Shown: positions 51,132 through 61,338, counted from the stretch's first letter. The stretch is DNA of 64,000 nucleotides from Streptomyces sp. NBC_01314 (GCF_041435215.1 NZ_CP108394.1:2542001-2606000); one strand, 5' to 3'. A program made the numbers and translations. Notes: generated by a model from the sequence alone, not told the origin.

Positions 51132-52511
51132 TCACGCCTCGGCGGCGATCCGTGCCAGCCGCTGGGCCTCTGCCCTCGTCGAGCGGGCGATCGCGTCCTC
51201 GTCGACGTGCAGCAGGCGGCCGTTCTCCACGATCTGCCGGCCGTTCACGAACGAAGCCGTCACCGGGGCCGCAGCGCCGAGGACCAGGGCGGTCACCGGG
51301 TCGGCGATCGACGCGTGGGCGAGGGTGTCCAGCTTCCAGAGGACGAGGTCGGCGAGCTTGCCCCGCTCCAGCGAGCCGATCTCGGCCGCCCGGCCCAGGA
51401 CCTGGGCGCCACCGTAGGTGCCGAGGCGCAGTGCCTGGCGGGCGTTGAGGGCCGCTTCGCGGTGGGCGCCGAGCCGGTTGACGAGGAGAGCGTTGCGCAG
51501 CTCGGTGTGGAGTTCGCCGGACTCGTTGGACGCGGTGCCGTCGACGCCGAGGCCGACCGGGACGCCGGCCGCCAGCATGTCCGGGACGCGGGCGATCCCC
51601 GCGGCCAGCCGGGCGTTGGACGACGGGCAGTGGGCGACCCCCGTCCTCGTACGGGCGAAGGCGTCGATGTCGGAGTCGTTCATGTGGACGCAGTGAGCCA
51701 TCCACACGTCCTCGCCGAGCCAGCCCGTCGACTCGAAGTAGTCGGTCGGGCCCATGCCGAACAGTTCGTGGCAGAACTTCTCCTCCTCGACGGTCTCCGA
51801 GCCGTGGGTGTGCAGCCGTACGCCGAGGCGTCGCGCCAACTCGGCGCCCTCACGCAGCAGTTCGGTGGAGACCGAGAAGGGCGAGCAGGGGGCGACGGCG
51901 ATCTGGGTCATCGCGCCGAAGGAGGAGTCGTGATACTGCGCGACCGTCGCCTCGGTGGCGGCGAGCGCGCCCTCCAGCGTCTCGACGGCGAAGTCCGGGG
52001 GCAGGCCGCCGTCCTTCTCGCTGCGGTCCATGGAGCCACGGGCGAGCGTGAAGCGGACGCCCGTCTCGCGCGCCGCCCGGATGATGGAGCCCGACAGATC
52101 GCCGGAGCCCTTCGGGAAGACGTAGTGGTGGTCCATCGCGGTCGTCACACCGCCGCGGGCCATCATGGCGAGCGAACCCTGGGCCGCCGCGTACGTCATG
52201 CTCTCGTCGATGCGCGCCCAGGTCGGGTAGAGCGCGACGAGCCAGTCGAAGAGGTTGTGGTCCGTGGCCAGGCCCCGGGTGATCCACTGGTAGAAGTGGT
52301 GGTGCGTGTTGACCAGACCGGGGGTCACGAGGTGCCCGCTCGCGTCGATCCGGCGTACGACGTCCGTCAGGCCCTCGGGGGCCCGGCCCTCGCCCACCGA
52401 CTCGATGACGTTGTCCGCCACGACCACATAACCGGACGCGTACTCGGTGTCCTTCGCGTCCACGGTCGCGATCGCCGCGTTCTCGATGACGATGCGCTGG
52501 GTTGCTGCCAT
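51132..52511 (-). CDS. 8-oxoguanine deaminase / guanine deaminase-like amidohydrolase
   Basis: A 459-residue amidohydrolase of the AtzB/8-oxoguanine deaminase group. Metal ligands: VNTHHHFYQW (about residues 69-71), LHTHGSETVEEE (about 237), MAHCVHMND and VGLGVDGTASNESGEL. The last of these, with SSNARLAAGIAR, is typical of 8-oxoguanine and guanine deaminases. It would convert guanine or 8-oxoguanine to xanthine or urate and so feed the uricase that follows upstream on the same strand (57 bases away). It is the last gene of the uraD-uraH-uricase operon. The exact base preference is inferred. Confidence 0.88.
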   Translation of the reverse strand: MAATQRIVIENAAIATVDAKDTEYASGYVVVADNVIESVGEGRAPEGLTDVVRRIDASGHLVTPGLVNTHHHFYQWITRGLATDHNLFDWLVALYPTWARIDESMTYAAAQGSLAMMARGGVTTAMDHHYVFPKGSGDLSGSIIRAARETGVRFTLARGSMDRSEKDGGLPPDFAVETLEGALAATEATVAQYHDSSFGAMTQIAVAPCSPFSVSTELLREGAELARRLGVRLHTHGSETVEEEKFCHELFGMGPTDYFESTGWLGEDVWMAHCVHMNDSDIDAFARTRTGVAHCPSSNARLAAGIARVPDMLAAGVPVGLGVDGTASNESGELHTELRNALLVNRLGAHREAALNARQALRLGTYGGAQVLGRAAEIGSLERGKLADLVLWKLDTLAHASIADPVTALVLGAAAPVTASFVNGRQIVENGRLLHVDEDAIARSTRAEAQRLARIAAEA

Positions 52512-52568
52512 GGTTCGTCCTTCGGGGTCACTTCGGAGGTCACTTCAGACGTCGTTTCAGAGGTCGCT

Positions 52569-53471
52569 TCAGAGGTTGGTGAGGTCCGCCGGGATCTTCG
52601 CTTCGCACCCGTCCCGCAGGACGGTGGCCTCGATGAGGCCGTAGGGCCGGTCGGCGGCGAAGTACACAGCTCCGTCGGCGGTGTCGTTCTCGAGGCCGAA
52701 CGGAGTCAGGTCGACCAGGAAGTGGTGCTTGTTCGGGAGGGAGAAACGGACCTCGTCGATCTCGTCGCGGTTGTCGATGATGCGCGCGCCCATCTGGTAC
52801 AGGGTCTGCTGGAGCGAGAGCGAGTACGTCTCCGCGAAAGCCTGGAGCATGTGCTGCTTCACCTGCCCGTAGGACGCCTCCCAGTCGGGCATGTCCCGCT
52901 CGTCGTCGGTCCAGTTGAAGCGCCAGCGGGCGGAGACCTCGGTGGCGAGGACGCGGTCGTGCGCCTCCGGGAGGGTCGTGTACTTGTCCTTGACGTAGCC
53001 CCAGAACTCGGAGTCGGTCGAGTTCATGACCGTGAGGTCCTTGAGCCCGGAGACGACCTCCCACGACGAGCCGTCGTACGTGACCTGGGTCAGCCGGGTC
53101 TCCTGGCCCTTGCGGACGAAGGAGTGCGCGCCCTCGTTGCCGTGCTCGATGCGCTCCCAGGAGTACTCCTCGATGCGGATACGGGCCCGGTGGATGGCCG
53201 GCTGCGAGGTCACGAAGTGCCGGGCCAGGTGGATGCCGAACTGCTCGGCGGACTCGATGCCGTGCTCCTTGGCGAACGCGTACACCGTGTTCTTGGTGGT
53301 GTCCGTCGGCAGGACGTTCGCGTTCGAGCCCGACAGGTGGACCTCGGCCATGTCGCCGGAGAGCGACACGGACACGTTCAGGTCCTTGATGTGGTGGGTG
53401 GCGCCGTCCCGCGTGATCTTGACGACCCGGTTCTCGGCTTTGCCGTACTGGTTCGGTCCCAGGATGGGCAT
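52569..53471 (-). CDS. pucL: Uricase (urate oxidase)
   Basis: A 300-residue cofactor-free urate oxidase converting urate to 5-hydroxyisourate. Two tunnelling-fold halves are visible: NQYGKAENRVVKITRD (Lys of the catalytic triad) and NVLPTDTTKNTVYAFAKEHGI (Thr), then TVMNSTDSEFWGYVKDKYTTL and LPNKHHFLVDLTPFGLEN (His). ATG 53471 follows GAGGGAGCTAGCACCC. Gene order uraD-uraH-uricase-deaminase gives the full urate-to-allantoin route. The 57-base spacer after it contains a short direct repeat (TCACTTCGGAGG/TCACTTCAGACG/CGCTTCAGAGG). Confidence 0.96.
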   Translation of the reverse strand: MPILGPNQYGKAENRVVKITRDGATHHIKDLNVSVSLSGDMAEVHLSGSNANVLPTDTTKNTVYAFAKEHGIESAEQFGIHLARHFVTSQPAIHRARIRIEEYSWERIEHGNEGAHSFVRKGQETRLTQVTYDGSSWEVVSGLKDLTVMNSTDSEFWGYVKDKYTTLPEAHDRVLATEVSARWRFNWTDDERDMPDWEASYGQVKQHMLQAFAETYSLSLQQTLYQMGARIIDNRDEIDEVRFSLPNKHHFLVDLTPFGLENDTADGAVYFAADRPYGLIEATVLRDGCEAKIPADLTNL

Positions 53472-53476
53472 GGGTG

Positions 53477-53878
53477 CTAGCTCCCTCGGTATACGGAGTA
53501 GCCGAACGGGTTGAGCAGCAGCGGTACGTGGTAGTGCTCGCCGGGGTTCACGGCGAAGGTGATCGCCACTTCCGGGAAGAACACGGCACCGCTGTCCCGA
53601 TTCGCGGGGGCGTCCTGCTGCGCATCGGCTTGCTTGTTCACGGTCTGTGCGAGGTACGGCTCGACCTCGAAGTCGAGCCGTACGTGGGTCGTGCCCTCCG
53701 GCAGCGCCGGGAGGTCCTTGCACCGGCCGTCGGTGTCGGTCGCCGAGCCGCCGAGCGCCTGCCAGTCCGCGGCGCGACCCGAGCGGGCGGCGAGGTGGAC
53801 GGCGACGCCCTCGGCGGGGCGGCCGACGGAGGTGTCCAGGATGTGTGTGGACACGGAGGCAGTCGTGGCGGTGCTCAT
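53477..53878 (-). CDS. uraH: 5-Hydroxyisourate hydrolase
   Basis: A 133-residue transthyretin-like hydrolase acting on the uricase product. It begins VSTHILDTSVGRPAEGVAVHL (catalytic His) and ends in the diagnostic YRGS. RLDFEVEPYL and HYHVPLLLNPFGYSVYRGS are conserved. The loop NKQADAQQDAPANRDSGA is longer and more polar than in most family members. ATG 53878 overlaps the uraD stop as ATGA. Confidence 0.95.
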   Translation of the reverse strand: MSTATTASVSTHILDTSVGRPAEGVAVHLAARSGRAADWQALGGSATDTDGRCKDLPALPEGTTHVRLDFEVEPYLAQTVNKQADAQQDAPANRDSGAVFFPEVAITFAVNPGEHYHVPLLLNPFGYSVYRGS

Positions 53879-54399
53879 GATCGGGCTTCCTCTTCCACTT
53901 CGACGAGCCGGGCCAGGCGGATGCGGTTGATCTTGCCCAGTTCGGTGCGGACGATCTCGCGTTCCCGCTCCGGCGCGTTGCCGATCCGCTCCCTGACCGC
54001 GTCGCGCATCTGCTCGCCGGTCCGGCCGGTGGCGCAGATCAGGAAGACATGGCCGAACTTCTCCTGGTAGGCCAGATTCAGTTCGAGCATCTCCGCCTTG
54101 AGCTGGTCGGAGGTGCCGGCCATCCCGCGCTGCTCACGGGCCGAGGTCGGGTCGCCCGGCTTCGGGCGGCCGATCGGCGGGTGTCCGGCCATGGCCTCCG
54201 TCAGGTCCCCTTCGGTCAGCTCGGCCATGGCGGCGTCACTGGCGGCGAAGAGCTCCTCGACGGTGTCGTACGGGCGGCCGGCGATGAGCCTGTGCCCCCA
54301 TTCGGCCGAGGCGCACGCCTCGTGGAGCGCCGCGGCGGCCGCGTGCTCCTCCAGGGAGTTGAAGCGGGCGAGGCCCGGTGTCGAAGAACGCGAAGTCAC
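53875..54399 (-). CDS. uraD: OHCU decarboxylase
   Basis: A 174-residue decarboxylase converting 2-oxo-4-hydroxy-4-carboxy-5-ureidoimidazoline to S-allantoin. Conserved features are FNSLEEHAAAAALHEACASAEW, AMAGHPPIGRPKPGD (the catalytic His in GHPPIG), the following SAREQRGM and YQEKFGHVFLICATGRTGEQM. GTG 54399 has GGAGG five bases upstream. It is the first gene of the urate operon, about 65 bases downstream of the TCAAC-N5-GTTGA palindrome. Confidence 0.95.
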   Translation of the reverse strand: MTSRSSTPGLARFNSLEEHAAAAALHEACASAEWGHRLIAGRPYDTVEELFAASDAAMAELTEGDLTEAMAGHPPIGRPKPGDPTSAREQRGMAGTSDQLKAEMLELNLAYQEKFGHVFLICATGRTGEQMRDAVRERIGNAPEREREIVRTELGKINRIRLARLVEVEEEARS

Positions 54400-54464
54400 G
54401 GGAGCCTCCGTGGCCGTGGTGCTGGACTGGCTTCGGCAAGCTAACGCCCTGCGACGACATCACG

Positions 54465-54479
54465 TCAACAGTTTGTTGA
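54465..54479. promoter_or_regulatory. TCAAC-N5-GTTGA palindrome before uraD
   Basis: A perfect palindrome TCAAC-AGTTT-GTTGA in an AT-rich patch, matching those at allB (2100-2114) and aceB (5489-5503, one mismatch). No TTCC-N7-GGAA box accompanies it here. Confidence 0.6.
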
Positions 54480-54540
54480 AAAATCGCGGTTACGGCGAGG
54501 TGGCCGAAGAGGTCTCCGGCCGCGGCGGAACCCAGCGCCC

Positions 54541-54650
54541 CTCAGGACCGAGCACCCGCCTCAGGACCAAGCACCCCCTCGGGACCGAGTGCCCCCTCAG
54601 GACCGAGCACCCTCTCGGGACCGAGCGCCCCCGTCAGGCCCAAACACCCC
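54541..54650. repeat. 18-19-bp tandem repeats between the urate operon promoter and the HTH gene
   Basis: About six degenerate copies of CTCAGGACCGAGCACCC start at 54541, 54560, 54578, 54596, 54614 and about 54633. They fill the space between the uraD promoter and the stop of the upstream HTH gene. They might reduce read-through, but nothing shows this. Confidence 0.8.
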
Positions 54651-54651
54651 C

Positions 54652-55020
54652 TCAAGCCCCCTTCTCGCGGTTGAGGTAGTTGTAGACGGTGAAACGGCTG
54701 ACGCCGAGCGCGCTCGCGACGGTCTCCACACCATGGCGCACGGAGAAGGCGCCGCGCGCCTCCAGTATCCGTACGACCTCCTGCTTGGCCTTGCGGTCGA
54801 GGTCCGCCAGCGGCCTGCCCTTCCGGCGTTCCATCGCGGCCAGGATGTGGTCCAGCGACTCGGCGAGCTGCGGCAGGCGCACGGCGACGACGTCGGCGCC
54901 CTCCCAGGAGAGGACGACATCGTCGGGGCCGGCCTCGTCCGGCGGCAGCATGACCCCGCCCATGGCGTCGACCAGTGGCTTCACGGCCGCGACGAAGGGC
55001 TCGTCGCCGGCGCCGGTCAC
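54652..55020 (-). CDS. Helix-turn-helix protein of the urate gene cluster
   Basis: A 122-residue protein. The C-terminal half is a helix-turn-helix of the Fis/PucR-type (RKAKQEVVRILEARGAFSVRHGVETVASALGVSRFTVYNYLNR). The N-terminal half (VAAVKPLVDAMGGVMLPPDEAGPDDVVLSWEGADVVAVRLPQL) resembles a small PAS/YheO-like sensing region. The family commonly sits beside uricase genes in Streptomyces. Its GTG start overlaps the previous gene as GTGA. It is a candidate regulator for the TCAAC-N5-GTTGA palindrome; this is inference. Confidence 0.75.
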   Translation of the reverse strand: MTGAGDEPFVAAVKPLVDAMGGVMLPPDEAGPDDVVLSWEGADVVAVRLPQLAESLDHILAAMERRKGRPLADLDRKAKQEVVRILEARGAFSVRHGVETVASALGVSRFTVYNYLNREKGA

Positions 55021-55274
55021 GCGCCGCCCTCCCCGATCACATTGACCTGGAGCGAGATCCGGGTGGCGCCGGACTCCAGGGTCCGGCGCAGCAGGGCGTC
55101 CACGGCGGTCAGCACGGCGGCGGCGTCACCCTCCGCCGTGTTGCCGAACGGGCCGACGTCCACCGCGTCCAGCTCGGCCGCCTCGACGACCTCACGGGCC
55201 ACGAGCGCGTGCGCCGGTGCCTCGTCCAGGTCGAAGGGCTCGGTCGTGAACTCCACTCTCAATCGCACGGGCAC
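55017..55274 (-). CDS. Thiamine-binding-like (MTH1187/YkoF family) small protein
   Basis: An 85-residue ferredoxin-like fold protein: RLRVEFTTEPFDLDEAPAHALVA, VDVGPFGNTAEGDAAAVLTAV and ATRISLQVNVIGE match the PF01910 pattern. The start is GTG 55274; a GTG two codons later is equally possible. It is coupled to the HTH gene by a GTGA overlap and divergent from hyi across the AllR-type boxes. A thiamine link would fit the ThDP-dependent Gcl of the pathway, but the ligand is unproven. Confidence 0.7.
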   Translation of the reverse strand: MPVRLRVEFTTEPFDLDEAPAHALVAREVVEAAELDAVDVGPFGNTAEGDAAAVLTAVDALLRRTLESGATRISLQVNVIGEGGA

Positions 55275-55339
55275 AACCTAACGCGCGGTGCCGATTTCCA
55301 CCGAGCCCTCTTGACAAGCCCCGACGGCCAGCGGCAATC

Positions 55340-55375
55340 TTCCATTAAGCAGAAATCAACTTCCATAATACGGAA
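55340..55375. promoter_or_regulatory. Tandem AllR-type boxes before hyi
   Basis: TTCC-ATTAAGC-AGAA (55340-55354) and TTCC-ATAATAC-GGAA (55361-55375) are spaced 21 bp apart, each followed by an ATCAAC word. They lie 30-65 bases before the hyi start, where bound repressor would block transcription of hyi and glxR. They may also affect the divergent thiamine-binding-like/HTH pair. Confidence 0.75.
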
Positions 55376-55405
55376 ATCAACATGGAAGGGAGCGCCTGAG
55401 GCCCC

Positions 55406-56245
55406 ATGGGATTCGCGGAGCAGCGCTACAACGTCAACCTGTCGATCCTCTTCACGGAACTCCCGCTCCTGGAGCGCCCCGCGGCCGCCGCCGTGGCGGG
55501 CTTCACCGCGGTCGAGCTGTGGTGGCCCTGGGTCGACTCCCCCACCCCCGCGCGGTCCGAACTCGACGCCCTGCGTGGCGCGTTGAAGGACGCGGGCACC
55601 CAACTGACCGGGCTGAACTTCTACTCCGGCGTGCTGCCGGGCCCGGACCGGGGCGCGTTGTCGATCCCGGGTGAGGAGTCGGAGAGGTTCCGCGCCAACA
55701 TCGACGTGGTCGCGGAGTTCGCCGAGTCCGTCGGCTGCAGGGCGCTCAACGCCCTGTACGGCAACCGCGTCGCCGGTGTGGACCCGGCCGAGCAGGACGC
55801 GCTCGCGCTGCGGAACCTGGTCCTGGCGGCTCAGGCCGCCGACCGGATCGGCGCGATCCTGCTGATCGAGGCCCTGAACAAGGTGGAGTCGCCGCTCTAC
55901 CCGCTCGTGTCGGCCCCGGCCGCCGTCGGTGTCGTCGACAAGGTCAACGAGGCGTCGGGCCTCGGCAACGCGCACTTCCTGATGGACCTCTACCACCTGT
56001 CCATGAACGGCGAGGACCTGCCGCGGGTGATCGCCGAGTACGCCGGCAGGACCGGCCATGTGCAGATCGCCGACAACCCCGGCCGCGGCGCCCCCGGCAC
56101 CGGCACCGTCCCATTGGAGGACCTCCTCGACCAGCTGGGCAAGGCCGGTTACGAGGGTCTGGTCGGCCTGGAGTACAAGCCGGGTGACCGGCCGAGCGCC
56201 GAGGCCTTCGAGTGGCTCCCCCGAGAGGCCCGCGCGACGCGCTGA
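55406..56245 (+). CDS. hyi: Hydroxypyruvate isomerase
   Basis: A 279-residue TIM-barrel isomerase that interconverts hydroxypyruvate and tartronate semialdehyde. Typical segments are YNVNLSILFTELPLLERPAAAAVAGF, VELWWPWVDSP, LNFYSGVLPGPDRGALS, LLIEALNKVESPLYPL (metal Glu), LMDLYHLSMNGEDL, HVQIADNPGRGAPGTG and GLEYKPG. ATG 55406 has GGAAGGGAG upstream. It forms an operon with glxR, 48 bases on. Confidence 0.94.
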   Translation: MGFAEQRYNVNLSILFTELPLLERPAAAAVAGFTAVELWWPWVDSPTPARSELDALRGALKDAGTQLTGLNFYSGVLPGPDRGALSIPGEESERFRANIDVVAEFAESVGCRALNALYGNRVAGVDPAEQDALALRNLVLAAQAADRIGAILLIEALNKVESPLYPLVSAPAAVGVVDKVNEASGLGNAHFLMDLYHLSMNGEDLPRVIAEYAGRTGHVQIADNPGRGAPGTGTVPLEDLLDQLGKAGYEGLVGLEYKPGDRPSAEAFEWLPREARATR

Positions 56246-56293
56246 GCCTCCACCCCACCGACGTAGCCGAGCAGCCAGAGAGGCACCCTCACC

Positions 56294-57184
56294 ATGAGCA
56301 ATCTCCCCAAGGTCGCGTGGATAGGCCTCGGCATCATGGGCTCCCCCATGTCCGAGAACCTGATCAAGGCGGGTTACGACGTCACGGGTCACACCCTGGA
56401 GCAGGACAAGCTCGACCGGCTGACCGCCGGTGGCGGTACGGCCGCGGCCTCCATCGCCGAGGCCGTGCGCGACGCCGACGTCGTCATCACGATGGTGCCC
56501 GCCTCCCCGCAGGTCGAGGCGATCGCGTACGGCCCCGACGGCATCCTGGAGAACGCCAGGCCCGGCGCCCTGCTGATCGACATGTCGTCCATCACCCCGC
56601 AGACCTCCGTCGACCTGGCGAAGGCCGCGAAGGAGAAGGGCATCCGGGTGCTCGACGCCCCGGTGTCCGGGGGTGAGGCGGGCGCGATCGAGGCCGTGCT
56701 GTCCATCATGGTCGGCGGTGAGCAGGCCGACTTCGCGGAGGCCGAGCCGGTCTTCGAGGCGCTCGGCAGGACCATCGTGCTGTGCGGCCCGCACGGCTCG
56801 GGGCAGACCGTGAAGGCCGCGAACCAGCTGATCGTCGCCGTGAACATCCAGGCGTGCGCCGAGGCCGTGGTCTTCCTGGAGAAGTCGGGCGTGGACCTGA
56901 AGGCGGCGCTCGACGTGCTGGGCGGCGGCCTCGCGGGCTCGACCGTGCTGACCCGCAAGAAGGACAACTTCCTGAACCGGGACTTCAAGCCGGGCTTCCG
57001 CATCGACCTGCACCACAAGGACATGGGCATCGTCACCGACGCCGCCCGCACCGTGGGCGCCGCCCTGCCCGTCGGCGCCGTGGTGGCCCAGCTGGTCGCC
57101 TCGCTGCGCGCCCAGGGCGACGGCGGCCTGGACCACTCGGCCCTGCTGCGAGCCGTGGAACGCCTCTCCGGCGCCCAGGTCTGA
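56294..57184 (+). CDS. glxR: 2-Hydroxy-3-oxopropionate (tartronate semialdehyde) reductase
   Basis: A 296-residue beta-hydroxyacid dehydrogenase reducing tartronate semialdehyde to glycerate. The NAD(P) loop is WIGLGIMGSPMSENL. The substrate site is DAPVSGGEAGA, and the catalytic Lys lies in GSGQTVKAANQLIV (about residue 174). The C terminus has FKPGFRIDLHHKDMGI and GLDHSALLRAVE. It acts directly after Gcl, so hyi-glxR and gcl complete the glycerate route. Confidence 0.96.
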   Translation: MSNLPKVAWIGLGIMGSPMSENLIKAGYDVTGHTLEQDKLDRLTAGGGTAAASIAEAVRDADVVITMVPASPQVEAIAYGPDGILENARPGALLIDMSSITPQTSVDLAKAAKEKGIRVLDAPVSGGEAGAIEAVLSIMVGGEQADFAEAEPVFEALGRTIVLCGPHGSGQTVKAANQLIVAVNIQACAEAVVFLEKSGVDLKAALDVLGGGLAGSTVLTRKKDNFLNRDFKPGFRIDLHHKDMGIVTDAARTVGAALPVGAVVAQLVASLRAQGDGGLDHSALLRAVERLSGAQV

Positions 57185-58275
57185 GGGGTCCGAGGCGGAT
57201 CGCCTCCCGAACTTCCGGTCCGTGGCGGCGCTGACATCTGTCCTGTCGCGCCCAGGCGCCGCCGCGGGCCGGAACCACCGTTGCGGGTACGCCGACTTCC
57301 TGAGGGGCGTCGGCGGGCGCACCACGATGTCCGTACGCCTGTCGACGGTGGGTGAGGGTTTGGCCGACGCCGACGTTGTGCGCGACCCGCCCGAACCGGC
57401 GATCAACTTCTGCACAGAAGAGGTCAGTTACGGCCTCGCCGGGGACGACGCCCTGGTCTCCTTCATCAAGACCTCGATCAATTTCCCTGATCAGGTTCCT
57501 GACTTCACACACACCCCGAGCCGCGTCCGGTCCCTGGTGACACCCATCAGCCACCGGACGCACCGCCCGCGACTGCCGCCGACCGACCCGGATGAGGGGT
57601 GGCCGTCGGCACGAGCGGGCAGGACACGGACCGCGGCGGCATGCGCGCCAGTGCGGTGGTGAAGGCTCCGGCCCGCGTCTCGACGTGAGGGACGCGGAAC
57701 CGGCGCCGCCGCATCCGCCGCGGTCCGACCCACGCTCGGGTCCACGAGACGGGGGTGCAGGCCGTCGACGGCCGGGTGCGCATCGCCGACGGGCGCGTGC
57801 GCCTCGCCGAGGCCGCCGAGACGGGCGCCGAAACGATGAGCCACCCCTTGGCTTCGGCGACGAGCGGGACGGGGGGCGCCGGGGAGGTCACGATGTCCCG
57901 GGCCCCGGGCCGGTCCTCGGGCGCCTCCGTATGGAACGCGTCCTCGCGTCCCGCGTGAGCCGATACCACTCGTCGCACTCCGGTCGCCTCGGCCCTCGGC
58001 CCTCGCCCCTCGCCCCGGCCGCCGTGGCCCGTGCCTCCGCCGGCTGCGCCGCCGCGCGGCGGGCTCCGTTGGAGCTGCCACTCCGGCGCCGTGTCGCATC
58101 ACGTCGCCCCTGGAGGGACCTCGCGATCAGGGTCTGACAACCCGGTCAGCGGCCACCGCCACGGCTTCCTGCCTACGCAAGTGTGCGTAGACCGTCTACG
58201 GAACCCTCAAATCAACCTCTGAACCAGTGCGTAGGGGCTTCAACTACCCCTGGGTCAGGGCACATTCTCGACACA
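57185..58275. other. About 1.1 kb without a supportable gene between glxR and gcl
   Basis: Several open frames occur on both strands, but none has a credible start, ribosome site or recognisable family, and coding character switches repeatedly. A small perfect hairpin, CTACGCA-AGTG-TGCGTAG, lies at 58173-58190. The region may be a decayed gene; the neighbourhood in other streptomycetes often holds an extra gene here. Confidence 0.5.
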
Positions 58276-58308
58276 CGAGGCCCGCCGACACGGGGGCGGC
58301 GGGCCTCG
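58276..58308. terminator. Stem-loop terminator downstream of gcl
   Basis: A perfect 12-bp stem CGAGGCCCGCCG (58276-58287) / CGGCGGGCCTCG (58297-58308) with a 9-base loop. It lies about 190 bases past the gcl stop on the minus strand. Confidence 0.75.
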
Positions 58309-58398
58309 ACGGGGGAAGCCCCCACGGGGGAAACACGGGGGCACGGGGGAAACGGGGGCCCGGGGATCGGGGGAGAACCGGGAAAACGGGGGAGGCCA
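58309..58398 (+). other. G-run array, potential G-quadruplex
   Basis: On the plus strand about eight runs of four or five Gs are separated by loops of 3-9 bases (AAACAC, CAC, AAAC, CCC, ATC, AGAACC and the like). This is an unusually regular pattern next to the gcl terminator and would be C-rich in any gcl read-through RNA. No protein is encoded convincingly. Confidence 0.7.
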
Positions 58399-58500
58399 TG
58401 AGCGGCGGCGCGACAAGCGGCTCGCGTCATGCGAGGTCGCGCTGGAGCAGGGCCTCCCCTTCCCGCTCCGGGCAGTCGGCCGCCGCCGGCGCCGTACGCC

Positions 58501-60285
<1,785 letters not shown>

Positions 60286-60364
60286 TGCGTACTCCTGCTT
60301 CAGCTGCCGGACTCACTCCCGTCGCGCCCCGCGGCGAGCACTTCCGTCATCCCATCAGTGACAT

Positions 60365-60400
60365 TTCCGTATCGCGGAAACTATTTTCTGCTATCTGGAA
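60365..60400. promoter_or_regulatory. Tandem AllR-type boxes before gcl
   Basis: TTCC-GTATCGC-GGAA (60365-60379) and TTCT-GCTATCT-GGAA (60386-60400) stand 21 bp apart in an AT-rich patch 80-115 bases before the gcl start. The geometry is the same as at hyi. Confidence 0.75.
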
Positions 60401-60547
60401 TCAGATTAGGAGGAGCGGCAAGAGGCGTCAAGGTCGTGGGCAGCGGAAAACACCTGGGCGTCTCAGGGTGTTTCCCTGTCGGAACAGCCCTGGCTGGAGG
60501 ACGATGAGGGGGCGTTTTCGACGGGGCCCGGTGGTGGGGTGGGGAAC

Positions 60548-61252
60548 ATGAGCGAGAGCATGGCGGTGCGGTGCCCGGACTGCGGGCGGGAGCATCAGTA
60601 CGCCGCGCCGGCCTACCCCTGTGTGTGCGGCACCCCGGTCGCCCCACCCCTGAACCGCCGCGCCGCCCCCACCTCCCTCACCCACCACACCTGGGACGAG
60701 GACTGGGTCACCGTCCGCTGCGGGAGCTGCGGCCGCGCCGACCAGTGGCCCCACCCGGAGCTGGGCTGCTCCTGCGGGACCGTGCTGCGCGTACCCGTGG
60801 CCGGCGGCCTACGGTCGCCGAATCCCGGCGACGCCCCGCACACACCCGTGGCGCCCGCCGACCCCCGGGCGACCTTCCGGCCCGTCACCATCCGCACGGC
60901 CCGCGACGCGGTCACCGCCGTCGCCCTCTATCTGCGCTGGCTGGGCTACCGGGACATCCGCCGCGCCGACCAGCGGCAGCCGACCGGGATCGGCCTGGCC
61001 GCGCGAGGCGTCCTGGCCCAGGTGGACCCGTCGGTCCGCCCGGCCTCGCCGCGCGACGTCGAGTGCCTGTGGCTGAGCGCCATGACAGAGTCCACCGACT
61101 GCGTCTACTTCTCCCTCGCCGGGTACGCCAACGACGCCCGCGACCGCGCCGACGGCCTGGGCGTCTCCCTTTTCGTCCTGGACCTCACGGGCACCCCGCA
61201 GCCGGTGAACGGCGCGGCGACCGAGCTGGTCGCCACGGGTGCGGGGGCCTGA
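60548..61252 (+). CDS. Zinc-ribbon hypothetical protein
   Basis: A 234-residue protein. Two N-terminal zinc ribbons are visible: CPDCGREHQYAAPAYPCVCG (about residues 8-27) and CGSCGRADQWPHPELGCSCG (about 57-76). A C-terminal domain (TARDAVTAVALYLRWLGYRDIRRADQRQPTGIGLAARGVLAQVDPSVRPAS) resembles restriction-endonuclease-like (Mrr-type) nucleic-acid-binding folds. ATG 60548 lies behind GGGGTGGGGAAC. Function unknown; it may bind DNA or RNA. Confidence 0.75.
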   Translation: MSESMAVRCPDCGREHQYAAPAYPCVCGTPVAPPLNRRAAPTSLTHHTWDEDWVTVRCGSCGRADQWPHPELGCSCGTVLRVPVAGGLRSPNPGDAPHTPVAPADPRATFRPVTIRTARDAVTAVALYLRWLGYRDIRRADQRQPTGIGLAARGVLAQVDPSVRPASPRDVECLWLSAMTESTDCVYFSLAGYANDARDRADGLGVSLFVLDLTGTPQPVNGAATELVATGAGA

Positions 61253-61257
61253 GTGCC

Positions 61258-61338
61258 CATCACCTTGAGGTGACCATCGCCCTGAGGTGACCATGGCCTT
61301 GAGGCGGAGGGCACCCCGAGGCGGAGGGCACCCCGACG
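61258..61338. repeat. Short direct repeats between convergent genes
   Basis: Copies of CATCACCTTGAGGTGAC / CATCGCCCTGAGGTGAC / CATGGCCTTGAGG, followed by two copies of GAGGCGGAGGGCACCCC, fill the spacer. CACCTTGAGGTG is itself a small palindrome. There is no gene. Confidence 0.75.
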
